From an uncultured Collinsella sp. (lineage in GTDB: Bacteria; Actinomycetota; Coriobacteriia; Coriobacteriales; Coriobacteriaceae): a DNA stretch of 25,177 bases. Each line of letters starts with the position of its first letter. Position 1 is the first letter of the stretch. Positions 1 to 7,457 of this stretch are shown here, in pieces. Location of the stretch: the NCBI GenBank assembly GCA_900544645.1, contig UQWG01000026.1:1-25177 (forward strand), given 5' to 3'. Both the position numbers and the translations under genes were made by a program. A model generated the notes under the pieces. The model searched no databases, was not told the DNA's origin, and was given only the letters and a program-made list of their open reading frames with translations.

Positions 1-191
1 TGGGCGAGATGGACCCCAAGCAGCTCGCCTCGACGACGATGGACCCCAAGACCCGCATCCTGCAGCGTGTGTCGATTGAGGACGCCGTGGTGGCGGACCG
101 CGCCGTGCGCGAGCTGATGGGTTCCGAGGTCGGCTATCGCCGCGAGTACATCGAGAAGCATGCACATGATGCACGATTCCTTGACGCTTAA
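1..191 (+). CDS. gyrB: DNA gyrase subunit B, C-terminal end (partial)
   Basis: The reading frame is open from base 3 to a TAA at 189-191 and gives the last ~62 residues of a type II topoisomerase B subunit. The segment reads GEMDPKQL, then TTMDP, then a short helix and an IEKHA motif, which is the usual end of the TOPRIM/C-terminal region of GyrB. GyrB supplies the ATPase and part of the metal-binding DNA cleavage site of gyrase. The catalytic parts lie outside the window. The stop is 11 nt before the gyrA start, so the two are almost certainly co-transcribed. ParE has a similar C-terminus, but the adjacent gyrA makes GyrB the better call. Confidence 0.93.
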   Translation, partial: GEMDPKQLASTTMDPKTRILQRVSIEDAVVADRAVRELMGSEVGYRREYIEKHAHDARFLDA

Positions 192-202
192 GAGGAGGTA
201 AC

Positions 203-2944
203 GTGGCAGACGATATCAACAATAACGAGGGTATGGACGAGGCCGGCGATGCCGGTATGCCCGATGATCTGAAGCGCCTGCTTGCCCGTGCTGAGCAGGG
301 CGAGGACGGCGATCCGGACGCCTATAACCCCGATGCCGATGATGATGAGGAAGAAGACGACGACGCCGAGCTCGAGGAGAGCTTTGGCGAAGTCGATCGC
401 GGCGCCTCGGCCGGCGAGGATATCAACGGCGGCCAGCTCCAGATTTCGGAGTTCGGTCGCGAGATGAAGCAGTCGTTCATCGAGTATTCGATGTCGGTTA
501 TCACGGCGCGCGCCCTGCCGGACGTGCGCGACGGCTTAAAGCCGGTGCACCGCCGCATCCTGTACGCGATGAACGAGAGCGGCATCTACCCCAACCGACC
601 GCACAAGAAGTCGGCCTGGACGGTCGGCGAAGTTATCGGTAAGTACCACCCGCACGGCGATTCCGCGGTCTATGAGGCCATGGTCCGCCTGGCGCAGTGG
701 TTCTCCATGCGCACGCCGCTCATCGACGGTCACGGCAACTTCGGCAACATCGACGGCGACGGCGCGGCGGCCATGCGTTACACCGAGAGCCGCCTGGCAA
801 AGCCCGCCATGGAACTGCTGCGCGACCTGCAGAAGGATACCGTCGACTGGCAGCCCAACTACGACGAATCGCTTGCCGAGCCCGTGGCGCTGCCTGCGCG
901 CTTCCCCAACCTGCTGGTCAACGGCAGCCAGGGCATCGCCGTCGGCATGGCCACCAACATCGCCCCGCATAACCTCACCGAGGCGATCGAGGCCACCTGC
1001 TACCTGATCGACAACCCCGACGCCACCGTTGACGAGCTCATGCAGATCATGCCAGGTCCGGACTTCCCCACCGGCGCCATCATCATGGGCAGCGCCGGCA
1101 TTAAGCAGAGCTACGAGACCGGCCGCGGCTCCATTACCGTGCGTGCTAAGGCACATGTGGAGTCTACCAAGACCGGCCGCAACCGCCTGGTCTTTACCGA
1201 GATTCCCTACATGGTCAACAAGGGCACCCTGCAGGAGAAGATCGCCCAGCTCGTCAACGACAAACGCATCGAGGGCATCTCGGATATGCGCGATGAGTCC
1301 AACCAGAAGGGCATCCGTCTGGTCATCGAGCTCAAGAAGGGCGTCATTCCGCAGGTCGTGCTCAACAACCTGTATAAGTACACCTCGCTGCAGACGACCT
1401 TTGGCGCCAACAACCTGGCACTCGTCAACGGCGTTCCCAAATGCCTGAGCCTGCGCGAGATGCTGCAGCACTACATCGACCACCAGGTCGACGTCGTCAC
1501 CCGCCGCACCCGCTTCGACCTTAAGAAAGCCCAGGCCCGCGCTCATATCCTCGAGGGTTACCTGATGGCCCTTGACCATATCGACGAGGTCATTAGCATC
1601 ATCCGCTCCTCGCAGACCGACTCCGAGGCCAGCAGCCGCCTGATCGAGCGCTTTGGCTTTACGCCCGAGCAGACCACGGCCATCCTCGAGATGAAGCTGC
1701 GCCGCCTGACCGGCCTGGAGCGCGACAAGATCCAAGAAGAGTTGGACGGCCTGCGCCGCGCCATCGCCTACTACGAGGACCTGCTGGCGCACGAGGAGAA
1801 GATCCTGGGCGTCATCAAGGAAGAGATGCGCGAGATCTCCAAGAAGTTTGGCGACAAGCGCCGCACCGAGATCAGCCAGGTTGAGAAGGACCTGGATGTC
1901 GAGGACCTCATCGCCGACGAGGATATGGTCGTGACCATCACCCACACCGGCTACGTTAAGCGTATCCCGGTGGCTGCCTACCGTGCCCAGAAGCGCGGTG
2001 GCAAGGGCGTGTCGGGCGTCAACCTCAAAGAGGATGACGTTATCGATGAGATGTTCATCGCGTCCACGCACGAGTACGTGCTGTTCTTCTCGAGCAAGGG
2101 CAAGGTCTATCGTCTGAAGGTGCACGAGCTGCCGGTGGGTACGCGCCAGGCGCGCGGTACCGCGATCGTCAACCTGCTGCCCTTCGAGGAGGGCGAGAAG
2201 ATCGCGAGCGTCATCAGCTGCCGCGAGTTCCCGGCCGACGAGTACCTGATGTTTGCCACAAAGAGCGGCATGGTCAAGAAGACCGTGATGAGCGCATATG
2301 ACCGCAGCCGTCGCGACGGCCTGATCGCTATCAACCTGCGTGACGACGACGCGCTGCTGAATGTGCGCCGCGTGCGCGAGGGCGACAAGATTATCCTGGC
2401 CACCACCGCAGGCAAGGCGATCATGTTCTCCGAGGAGCAGGTGCGCGCCACCGGCCGCGATACCAGCGGCGTTCGCGGTATCGGTATGAAGGACGGCGTG
2501 AGCGTTCTGGGCATGGAAGTCACTAACGGCAACGGTGATCTGTTCGTCATCACCGAGCGCGGCTACGGCAAGCGCACGCCGGTCGCGGACTACCCGGAGC
2601 AGAATCGCGGCGGCCAGGGCGTCTACACCATTCAAATGACCGAGCGCAAGGGCAACCTCGCGGCAATGAAGACGGTGGGCCCGCAGCACGAGCTGTTCAT
2701 CGTGACGGAGGGTGCGACGGTCATTCGCGTCAAGACCGACGAGATCAGCCAGACCGGCCGCGCCACCCAGGGTGTCAAGATGATGACCGTCGACGACAAC
2801 GACCGCATATGCGCCGTGGCCCGCATGACAGCCGCCAAAGAGAAGCCCGAAGGCGAAGCCACAGAAAACGGCTCCGCCCCCGAAGAAACCCCTGTCGATC
2901 TAGGCGACGGCAACGACATGCCGGAAGATCTCCTCGACGAGTAA
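203..2944 (+). CDS. gyrA: DNA gyrase subunit A with acidic N-terminal extension
   Basis: This 913-aa protein is the DNA-cleaving subunit of gyrase, which introduces negative supercoils. A GTG start at 203 is preceded by a strong AGGAGG site. The conserved core begins near residue 86, so there is an extra ~80-residue N-terminal segment very rich in Asp and Glu (acidic run near 44-60), which most GyrA proteins lack. The quinolone-determining region is visible: HPHGDSAVYEAM with Ser154 and Glu158 at the positions equivalent to E. coli Ser83 and Asp87, a susceptible-type arrangement common in Gram-positives. The catalytic tyrosine is Tyr193 in AAMRYTE. The GyrA box QKRGGKG at 596-602 identifies a gyrase beta-pinwheel rather than ParC. 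The C-terminus ends in another acidic tail. A terminator follows 40 nt after the stop. Whether the extension is translated depends on the GTG, which has the only good ribosome site. Confidence 0.97.
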   Translation: MADDINNNEGMDEAGDAGMPDDLKRLLARAEQGEDGDPDAYNPDADDDEEEDDDAELEESFGEVDRGASAGEDINGGQLQISEFGREMKQSFIEYSMSVITARALPDVRDGLKPVHRRILYAMNESGIYPNRPHKKSAWTVGEVIGKYHPHGDSAVYEAMVRLAQWFSMRTPLIDGHGNFGNIDGDGAAAMRYTESRLAKPAMELLRDLQKDTVDWQPNYDESLAEPVALPARFPNLLVNGSQGIAVGMATNIAPHNLTEAIEATCYLIDNPDATVDELMQIMPGPDFPTGAIIMGSAGIKQSYETGRGSITVRAKAHVESTKTGRNRLVFTEIPYMVNKGTLQEKIAQLVNDKRIEGISDMRDESNQKGIRLVIELKKGVIPQVVLNNLYKYTSLQTTFGANNLALVNGVPKCLSLREMLQHYIDHQVDVVTRRTRFDLKKAQARAHILEGYLMALDHIDEVISIIRSSQTDSEASSRLIERFGFTPEQTTAILEMKLRRLTGLERDKIQEELDGLRRAIAYYEDLLAHEEKILGVIKEEMREISKKFGDKRRTEISQVEKDLDVEDLIADEDMVVTITHTGYVKRIPVAAYRAQKRGGKGVSGVNLKEDDVIDEMFIASTHEYVLFFSSKGKVYRLKVHELPVGTRQARGTAIVNLLPFEEGEKIASVISCREFPADEYLMFATKSGMVKKTVMSAYDRSRRDGLIAINLRDDDALLNVRRVREGDKIILATTAGKAIMFSEEQVRATGRDTSGVRGIGMKDGVSVLGMEVTNGNGDLFVITERGYGKRTPVADYPEQNRGGQGVYTIQMTERKGNLAAMKTVGPQHELFIVTEGATVIRVKTDEISQTGRATQGVKMMTVDDNDRICAVARMTAAKEKPEGEATENGSAPEETPVDLGDGNDMPEDLLDE

Positions 2945-2984
2945 GAGGCCCTAACTGGTAGAAAATATCAGACCCCATATATCG

Positions 2985-3017
2985 GCGGTCGGCGCACTGC
3001 GCGCCGACCGCTTTTTT
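2985..3017 (+). terminator. Rho-independent terminator after gyrA
   Basis: An 11-bp perfect GC-rich stem (2985-2995 with 3001-3011, loop ACTGC) is followed by six T residues at 3012-3017. It lies 40 nt after the gyrA stop and should end the gyrB-gyrA transcript. Confidence 0.93.
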
Positions 3018-3033
3018 GAAAACCTTGGGACTC

Positions 3034-3175
3034 GTGTTCGCCCCGGTCGCACGGCGGCATGTGAAGTCGATCGCGAGCTCCGCACGAGCCTGAGAGCACT
3101 TAATGTGCTCTCTGTGCGAGTCAGGACTGTCCGAGTAGGCGACTTCACATGCCGCCGTGCGACCGGGGCGAACAC
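3034..3175. repeat. 142-nt long inverted repeat between gyrA and the tRNA cluster
   Basis: Bases 3034-3069 and 3140-3175 are perfect 36-bp inverted copies. The 70-nt centre holds a second hairpin: GAGAGCAC at 3092-3099 pairs with GTGCTCTC at 3105-3112, with CGCAC at 3081-3085 and GTGCG at 3114-3118 extending it through an internal loop. The element sits between the gyrA terminator and the tRNA promoter and has no plausible gene. Its size and structure suit a MITE-like or other palindromic intergenic element, or a very stable structured RNA. Only the symmetry is directly seen. Confidence 0.85.
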
Positions 3176-3201
3176 CCTTCAAAGATTTTCAAAAAAAGTT
3201 G

Positions 3202-3231
3202 TTGACGCGCGCGTAACGACTCGTCTAATAT
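3202..3231 (+). promoter_or_regulatory. Sigma-70-type promoter of the tRNA cluster
   Basis: TTGACG at 3202-3207 and TAATAT at 3226-3231 are separated by 18 bp. The -10 ends 14 nt before the first tRNA-Ile. An A-rich stretch (3191-3197) lies just upstream of the -35 and may act as an UP-like element. Confidence 0.8.
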
Positions 3232-3245
3232 ATCCCTTGCGCGAT

Positions 3246-3322
3246 GGACCTGTAGCTCAGTTGGTTAGAGCGTCCGGCTGATAACCGGGAGGTCACAAGT
3301 TCGAATCTTGTCAGGTCCACCA
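3246..3322 (+). tRNA. tRNA-Ile(GAU), first copy
   Basis: A 77-nt cloverleaf: acceptor GGACCTG pairs with CAGGTCC, the D-arm has AGCTCAGTTGGTTAGAGC, the anticodon loop CTGATAA carries GAT, and the T-loop is TTCGAAT. Discriminator A and an encoded CCA end are present. It is identical to the copy at 3470-3546. Confidence 0.97.
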
Positions 3323-3333
3323 CTTTCTTTCGC

Positions 3334-3378
3334 AATAAACACCCCAGCGAGAGCCGAGTCGCCGCTGGGGTGTTTATT
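3334..3378 (+). terminator. Strong hairpin between tRNA-Ile and tRNA-Ala
   Basis: A perfect 16-bp stem (3334-3349 with 3363-3378) has a 13-nt loop. The distal arm ends TGTTTATT, so the T-tract is weak. It may be a partial terminator, a processing signal in the tRNA precursor, or both. No separate promoter is obvious before tRNA-Ala, so some read-through is expected. Confidence 0.55.
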
Positions 3379-3389
3379 ACTGTCTCCGT

Positions 3390-3465
3390 GGGGGTTTAGC
3401 TCAGCTGGGAGAGCGCGGGCTTTGCAAGCCTGAGGTCAGGGGTTCGATCCCCCTAACCTCCACCA
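3390..3465 (+). tRNA. tRNA-Ala(UGC)
   Basis: A 76-nt cloverleaf: acceptor GGGGGTT pairs with AACCTCC with one G-U pair, the anticodon TGC lies in CTTTGCAAG, and the T-arm is AGGGGTTCGATCCCCCT. CCA is encoded. It lies 4 nt before the second tRNA-Ile. Confidence 0.97.
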
Positions 3466-3469
3466 TGAT

Positions 3470-3546
3470 GGACCTGTAGCTCAGTTGGTTAGAGCGTCCG
3501 GCTGATAACCGGGAGGTCACAAGTTCGAATCTTGTCAGGTCCACCA
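3470..3546 (+). tRNA. tRNA-Ile(GAU), second copy
   Basis: Identical over all 77 nt to the tRNA at 3246-3322, with the same few bases immediately before it. This indicates a recent duplication or gene conversion around the central tRNA-Ala. CCA is encoded. Confidence 0.97.
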
Positions 3547-3560
3547 TCAAAACTGTGAAG

Positions 3561-3590
3561 AGCCCTGAGGCGTTGCCTCGGGGCTTTTTT
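3561..3590 (+). terminator. Rho-independent terminator of the tRNA cluster
   Basis: An 11-bp stem (3561-3571 with 3575-3585) closes a GTT loop and runs into a T-tract ending at 3590, 14 nt after the last tRNA. Confidence 0.9.
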
Positions 3591-3705
3591 CTTGTCTGCG
3601 ATAAATCTCATTTTGGTTTTGTGTGCTGTGCGAAAGATTGGGTAGTATAGCTATTCAATGCGGCGACCCTGCCGCGTGTTATCCGCTACGTACCGGAGGT
3701 GTTCC

Positions 3706-4206
3706 ATGGTTCGTGTCGACATAGAGACCATCGTCATGGCCGCCGGTCCCGTGCCATCGCTTATCGTGCTTCGCGAGCGCTGCAGCAAATCGGACTCGCC
3801 CGCGCCGTTGCGTTCCCTTTCCATTCAGACTGGTTCGTTTGAGGCTGCTGCCATTAGCCGCGGCATCGATAGCGGCCGCGCCGAGCGCCCGATTACCCAT
3901 GACCTGCTGCTCGATACTGTTAGCGCCCTGGGCGCCAAGCTCGAGCGCATCGAGATCGTTCGCGCCGAGCCGCCGGTGTTCTACGCGACGATCGTCGTAC
4001 TGGCCGATGGTGACGAGCGCAAGATCGACGCCCGCCCCAGTGATGCCATTGCCCTTGCCGTGCGCAGCAATGCCCCCATGTTTGTGGAGGACGACATCAT
4101 GAATCGCCTGGGCACCGTTTCTGCCCATGCCGAGGAAGTTGACGACGAGCAAGAGTTCGAGAAGTTCGACGAGTTCGTCCATACGCTCTCCCCCGATGAC
4201 TTCTAA
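3706..4206 (+). CDS. Bifunctional nuclease family protein (BFN / DUF151)
   Basis: The product is 166 aa from the ATG at 3706, which has GGAGGT five bases upstream. An upstream in-frame ATG at 3658 has no ribosome site and would add a basic, unrelated leader. The protein shows the BFN-domain pattern: RPITHDLL at about residues 64-71, VFYATIVV at ~90-97 and IDARPSDAIALAVRS at ~106-120. The domain family is widespread in actinobacteria and other phyla and was named for RNase/DNase activity of a plant member; the bacterial role is poorly defined. The last ~30 residues are strongly acidic. The stop abuts the next gene's ATG, so the two are probably translationally coupled. Confidence 0.88.
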   Translation: MVRVDIETIVMAAGPVPSLIVLRERCSKSDSPAPLRSLSIQTGSFEAAAISRGIDSGRAERPITHDLLLDTVSALGAKLERIEIVRAEPPVFYATIVVLADGDERKIDARPSDAIALAVRSNAPMFVEDDIMNRLGTVSAHAEEVDDEQEFEKFDEFVHTLSPDDF

Positions 4207-4596
4207 ATGCGGGGCGTCCAGGCTGCGGAGCGTTCGCTGATGGCTGGCGGTATGTCGGCTGAGGCGGCTGCGATCGCCCGCGAGGCCCAGATGCGCTCGG
4301 AGGCTTCTGAGACGGCTCGCATTGCCTATGTGACGCAGGCCCGCACGCTTCGCGAGCGCCGCGGCTCGTTTATCAAGATGGTTGTCGTCTCCGTCCTTGT
4401 CGCGGCAATCTGCTCGCGCCTTCGTGGTACAGTTGGTGCGCTTGGGTTTTCGATCTCTACGGGCCTTGTGATCTGGGGTGTGGTCGATGCGGTAATGCTG
4501 ACCAGTCAGATCAAGGTGCTCGACAAGCGCGCAGCGGACATGATGCGCGCCCGCGACGCTGCCGCCAGGATCGCCGCCGAGGCACAAGAACTGTAA
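4207..4596 (+). CDS. Small two-helix membrane protein of unknown function
   Basis: Up to 129 aa. I do not recognise a family. The first ATG follows the preceding TAA directly, which suggests translational coupling. An internal ATG at 4240 with GGAG nine bases before it is an alternative start. Residues ~15-50 are Ala/Glu/Arg-rich and probably helical. Two hydrophobic segments follow, roughly 57-71 and 76-98, separated by a short basic loop (RLRG), then a second Ala-rich charged helix (residues ~101-129). The shape, soluble helices flanking a membrane hairpin, is common in small bacterial membrane proteins and gives no function. Codon use matches the neighbours, and the frame runs between two supported genes, so it is likely real. 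Confidence 0.72.
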   Translation: MRGVQAAERSLMAGGMSAEAAAIAREAQMRSEASETARIAYVTQARTLRERRGSFIKMVVVSVLVAAICSRLRGTVGALGFSISTGLVIWGVVDAVMLTSQIKVLDKRAADMMRARDAAARIAAEAQEL

Positions 4597-4626
4597 CGAC
4601 GCCAGACTCGATGGGAAGGTCTAAAG

Positions 4627-5076
4627 ATGGCACAGGATATGCAGGACGCCGGTAACGTCTCCGCCGAGCTCGACGCCATGGTGTGCGATCTGATCGGCGC
4701 GTTCTTGGACGACCTTGCCGCCGGTGAAAACCCTGGCGTGGTCGTGGCAATTGAGGACGCCGCTTCCAACCGTTATCTGGCGGCGCTCGATGAGGATGGC
4801 GAAGAGGCGTGCCTCGAGGCGGCCACCAACTTTATCTCCGAGCACAAGATGGGTCTTAAGGACGAGGGCCTGGGCCGTATCGCTCGCTATGCCATCGGCT
4901 ACACCGGCTGCGTCGAGATTGACGGCGGCTATCACGATGCTCTGCTCGTGAGCTTCTTCGAAACCACGCTCGAGAGTGGTTTTTCGGCATATGTGCTGTA
5001 TGAGGGCATGGGCGCCGGCGATGGTTTTATGTGGAGCGACCCTGAACCTGCAGGTGAGGAAACCCCTCTCATCTAA
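4627..5076 (+). CDS. Hypothetical acidic cytoplasmic protein
   Basis: 149 aa, start ATG at 4627 with a weak AAGG about ten bases upstream and a 30-nt gap from the previous gene. I do not recognise the family. The protein is acidic, has no signal peptide or membrane segment, and reads as a compact alpha/beta domain: an N-terminal helix (about 10-32), a strand GVVVAIE (~37-43), a Glu/Ala-rich middle, then YAIGYTGCVEI (~88-98) and alternating strand-like segments LLVSFFET and FSAYVLYEG. Codon use is typical of the window, and the opposite strand offers only the long shadow frame of typA. Its place between the membrane protein and typA does not suggest a role. Confidence 0.75.
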   Translation: MAQDMQDAGNVSAELDAMVCDLIGAFLDDLAAGENPGVVVAIEDAASNRYLAALDEDGEEACLEAATNFISEHKMGLKDEGLGRIARYAIGYTGCVEIDGGYHDALLVSFFETTLESGFSAYVLYEGMGAGDGFMWSDPEPAGEETPLI

Positions 5077-5193
5077 AATCGCTAAAATAAACGAGTTTTC
5101 GGTAAAAGGCTCAATATTCCCGCTGAGCGTTGTATCGCTGGGCGGGCCGCATACGCGTGCCGGTTGTATATAGATAGAAGATAGGGGAACTAC

Positions 5194-7032
5194 ATGCGCG
5201 TAGACAATCTGAGGAACATCGCCATCATCGCTCACGTCGACCACGGCAAGACGACGATGGTCGACAAGCTCCTGCGTGCCACGGACGCCTTCCGTGCCAA
5301 CCAGCAGGTCGAGGACCGCGTCCTGGATTCCAACGACCAGGAGCGCGAGCGCGGCATTACGATTCTCGCCAAGAACATCTCTATCGAGTACAAGGACGTC
5401 AAGATCAACGTCATCGACACCCCGGGCCACGCCGACTTTGGCGGCGAGGTCGAGCGCGTGCTGCGTATGGCCGACGGCGCCCTGCTGCTGGTCGACGCTT
5501 TTGAGGGCCCCATGCCCCAGACCCGCTTCGTGCTGCGTCACGCTATCGACACCGGCCTTAAGATCATGATCGTCATCAACAAGATCGATCGTCCGGGCGC
5601 CAACCCCGAGAAGGCCTACAACGACTGCCTGGACCTCATGGCCGACCTGGGCGCCACCGACGACCAGCTTGAGTTCGCCATGGAGCACGTGGTCTACGCC
5701 AGCGCCATGAATGGCTTTGCCCGCCTTGACCCTAACGACGGCAATATGGACATGTACCCGCTGCTCGACATGATCATCGACGATATGCCCGCGCCCGAGG
5801 TTGACGAGAACGCCCCGCTGGCCATGCAATGCGTGACCATCGACCACTCCAACTTCGTTGGTCGTATCGGCATCGGTCGCGTGTACTCCGGCACCATCCA
5901 CCAGGGCGACCAGATCCTGGTTGTCAAGAACGATGGCTCCAGTGCCACCGCTACCGTCAAGCAGCTCTTTACCTTCGACTACCTGGGCCGTACCGAGTGC
6001 CAGGAAGTCGGCGCTGGCGATATCGCTGCTGTCGTGGGTATTGACCGCACCGATATCGGCGATGTTTACACCGACCCCGAGAACCCCGTCGAGCTCGAGC
6101 CCATCGAGATCGACCCGCCGACCCTGTCCATCGTCTTTGAGGCCTCGACCTCCCCGCTCGTCGGCCGCGATGGCGACATCGTGGGCGCCCGTCAGCTTAA
6201 GGAGCGCCTGTTCAACGAGGCCGAGAACAACGTGACCATGAAGATCGAGGAGCTCGAGGACAAGAGCGGCGTCGAGGTCTCGGGCCGCGGCATCCTGCAC
6301 CTGTCCGTCCTGATGGAGTCCATGCGCCGCGAGGGCTTTGAGTTCCAGGTCGGCCGTCCCCGCGTTCTGTTTAAGAAGGACGAGAACGGCAACAAGATGG
6401 AGCCCGTCGAGCAGGCTGTCGTCGAGTGCCCGGACGAGTACTCGGGCAAGGTCGTTGAGGTCTTCGGTACCTCCGGCGGCATCATGACGAGTATGGACAC
6501 CTCGGGCATCGTGACGCACCTCGAGTTTAAGATCCCGACCCGCGGCATCATGGGTCTTAAGAACCGCATCATGAATGTCACCCACGGCGAGGGCGTGTTC
6601 TACCACACCTTCCTGGAGTACGGTCCCTACGCCGGCGAGATCGGCAACCGTCAGAACGGCGCCATGATCTCCATGACCACCGAGAAGGCCGTTGCCTACG
6701 CTCTGGGTACGCTGCAGGAGCGCGGCCAGCTGTTTGTTGAGCCGGGCACCGAGTGCTACGAGGGCATGATCGTGGGCGAGCGCAGCAAGGCTGGCGACAT
6801 GGTCGTCAACATCGCCCGTACCAAGAACCTGGGCAACCAGCGTTCCTCGACCTCCGATATCTCCGTCCAGCTGGTGCCGCCCCGCACCTTCTCGCTGGAG
6901 GAGGCGCTGGAGTACATCGCCGACGACGAGCTGGTCGAGATTACTCCCAAGAACATCCGCCTACGCAAGCGTCTGCTCAACGCCACCGACCGCAAGAAGG
7001 CTGCCGTCCGCGCCGGCCAGGTCAACAAATAA
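5194..7032 (+). CDS. typA: Ribosome-associated translational GTPase TypA/BipA
   Basis: 612 aa, the usual length. TypA binds the ribosome like EF-G and supports 50S assembly and growth under stress. GTP-binding motifs are intact: G1 AHVDHGKT at 13-20, G2 RGIT at 53-56, G3 DTPGH at 75-79 and G4 NKID at 129-132. EF-G-like domains II, III and V and the TypA-specific C-terminal region follow (GIVTHLEFKIPTRG and RLRKRLLNA near the end). The ATG at 5194 has AGGGGA a few bases upstream. The 117-nt gap before it is AT-richer than its surroundings and may hold its own promoter, though no clear -35/-10 pair stands out. A terminator follows. EF-G and LepA are excluded by length and C-terminal sequence. 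Confidence 0.96.
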   Translation: MRVDNLRNIAIIAHVDHGKTTMVDKLLRATDAFRANQQVEDRVLDSNDQERERGITILAKNISIEYKDVKINVIDTPGHADFGGEVERVLRMADGALLLVDAFEGPMPQTRFVLRHAIDTGLKIMIVINKIDRPGANPEKAYNDCLDLMADLGATDDQLEFAMEHVVYASAMNGFARLDPNDGNMDMYPLLDMIIDDMPAPEVDENAPLAMQCVTIDHSNFVGRIGIGRVYSGTIHQGDQILVVKNDGSSATATVKQLFTFDYLGRTECQEVGAGDIAAVVGIDRTDIGDVYTDPENPVELEPIEIDPPTLSIVFEASTSPLVGRDGDIVGARQLKERLFNEAENNVTMKIEELEDKSGVEVSGRGILHLSVLMESMRREGFEFQVGRPRVLFKKDENGNKMEPVEQAVVECPDEYSGKVVEVFGTSGGIMTSMDTSGIVTHLEFKIPTRGIMGLKNRIMNVTHGEGVFYHTFLEYGPYAGEIGNRQNGAMISMTTEKAVAYALGTLQERGQLFVEPGTECYEGMIVGERSKAGDMVVNIARTKNLGNQRSSTSDISVQLVPPRTFSLEEALEYIADDELVEITPKNIRLRKRLLNATDRKKAAVRAGQVNK

Positions 7033-7059
7033 GCGCTGGGCTTTATAGCGTCTAACAAG

Positions 7060-7095
7060 AAAGGGCGTCGACCGCGATGGTCGGCGCCCTTTTTG
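7060..7095 (+). terminator. Rho-independent terminator after typA
   Basis: A 13-bp stem with one T-G pair (7061-7073 with 7079-7091) closes a GCGAT loop and is followed by a T-tract to 7095. Confidence 0.9.
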
Positions 7096-7102
7096 GTGCA
7101 AG

Positions 7103-7125
7103 GGGGACGGGTTAGTTTGCATCAC
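7103..7125 (+). repeat. Short dispersed motif, left copy (edge of pilus locus)
   Basis: A 23-nt segment with core GGTTANTTTGCA. It matches the minus strand of 13007-13029 at 17 of 23 positions by hand alignment. The two lie just outside opposite ends of the pilin genes, in inverted orientation. Confidence 0.4.
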
Positions 7126-7266
7126 AGCTGGGGCGACTATCCCTCCGATTGGCTTCCCAGCCAAAGTAAAGTTGTTTAAACATATACATAATTCCACTGA
7201 ATATAGCCGGTATGATGCAAAACTGTTAACAGATAAATATCAACTGGTATTAAATTAAAAGACCTA

Positions 7267-7296
7267 TTGACCTGCGGTTTACATGATTGGTATCTA
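7267..7296 (+). promoter_or_regulatory. Candidate promoter for the pilus operon
   Basis: TTGACC at 7267-7272 and TATCTA at 7291-7296 are 18 bp apart, in the most AT-rich part of the leader. This is the only reasonable -35/-10 pair between the typA terminator and the ATG at 7458. Confidence 0.45.
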
Positions 7297-7457
7297 TATA
7301 TTATTTTATGCATTGTGGCATAGACGAACCGTCTTAGAAGGTACTCCCCAATGGGTTCTTGCAATGCGCTAGGTAGGTTCTCGTTGATGTTGGGGCTTGT
7401 GTTCGATCCGACGATTCGCCGTATTCCACACTGTGTTGTAGGAATTAGGGGACAACT

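Larger units (their letters stand above)
7096..7457 (+). other. AT-rich noncoding leader region upstream of the pilus genes
   Basis: About 360 nt with no credible gene. It is visibly more AT-rich (especially 7165-7310) than the rest of the window. It contains a motif shared with 13007-13029 (at 7103-7125), a small hairpin (TTGGCT 7149-7154 with AGCCAA 7159-7164), the palindrome GTTTAAAC at 7174-7181, a candidate promoter (7267-7296) and then a presumptive ~150-nt untranslated leader. Such a leader fits a regulated or phase-variable surface structure, but no specific operator was recognised. Confidence 0.6.

Noticed and set aside
536..2689. A 717-aa open frame on the minus strand opposite gyrA
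   Set aside because: It is a codon-bias shadow of gyrA: Ala/Val/Leu/Asp-rich, no family resemblance, no ribosome site.
4621..6606. A 661-aa minus-strand frame opposite typA and the gene before it
   Set aside because: Same type of shadow; its low-complexity composition mirrors the typA codons, and it spans a gene boundary.
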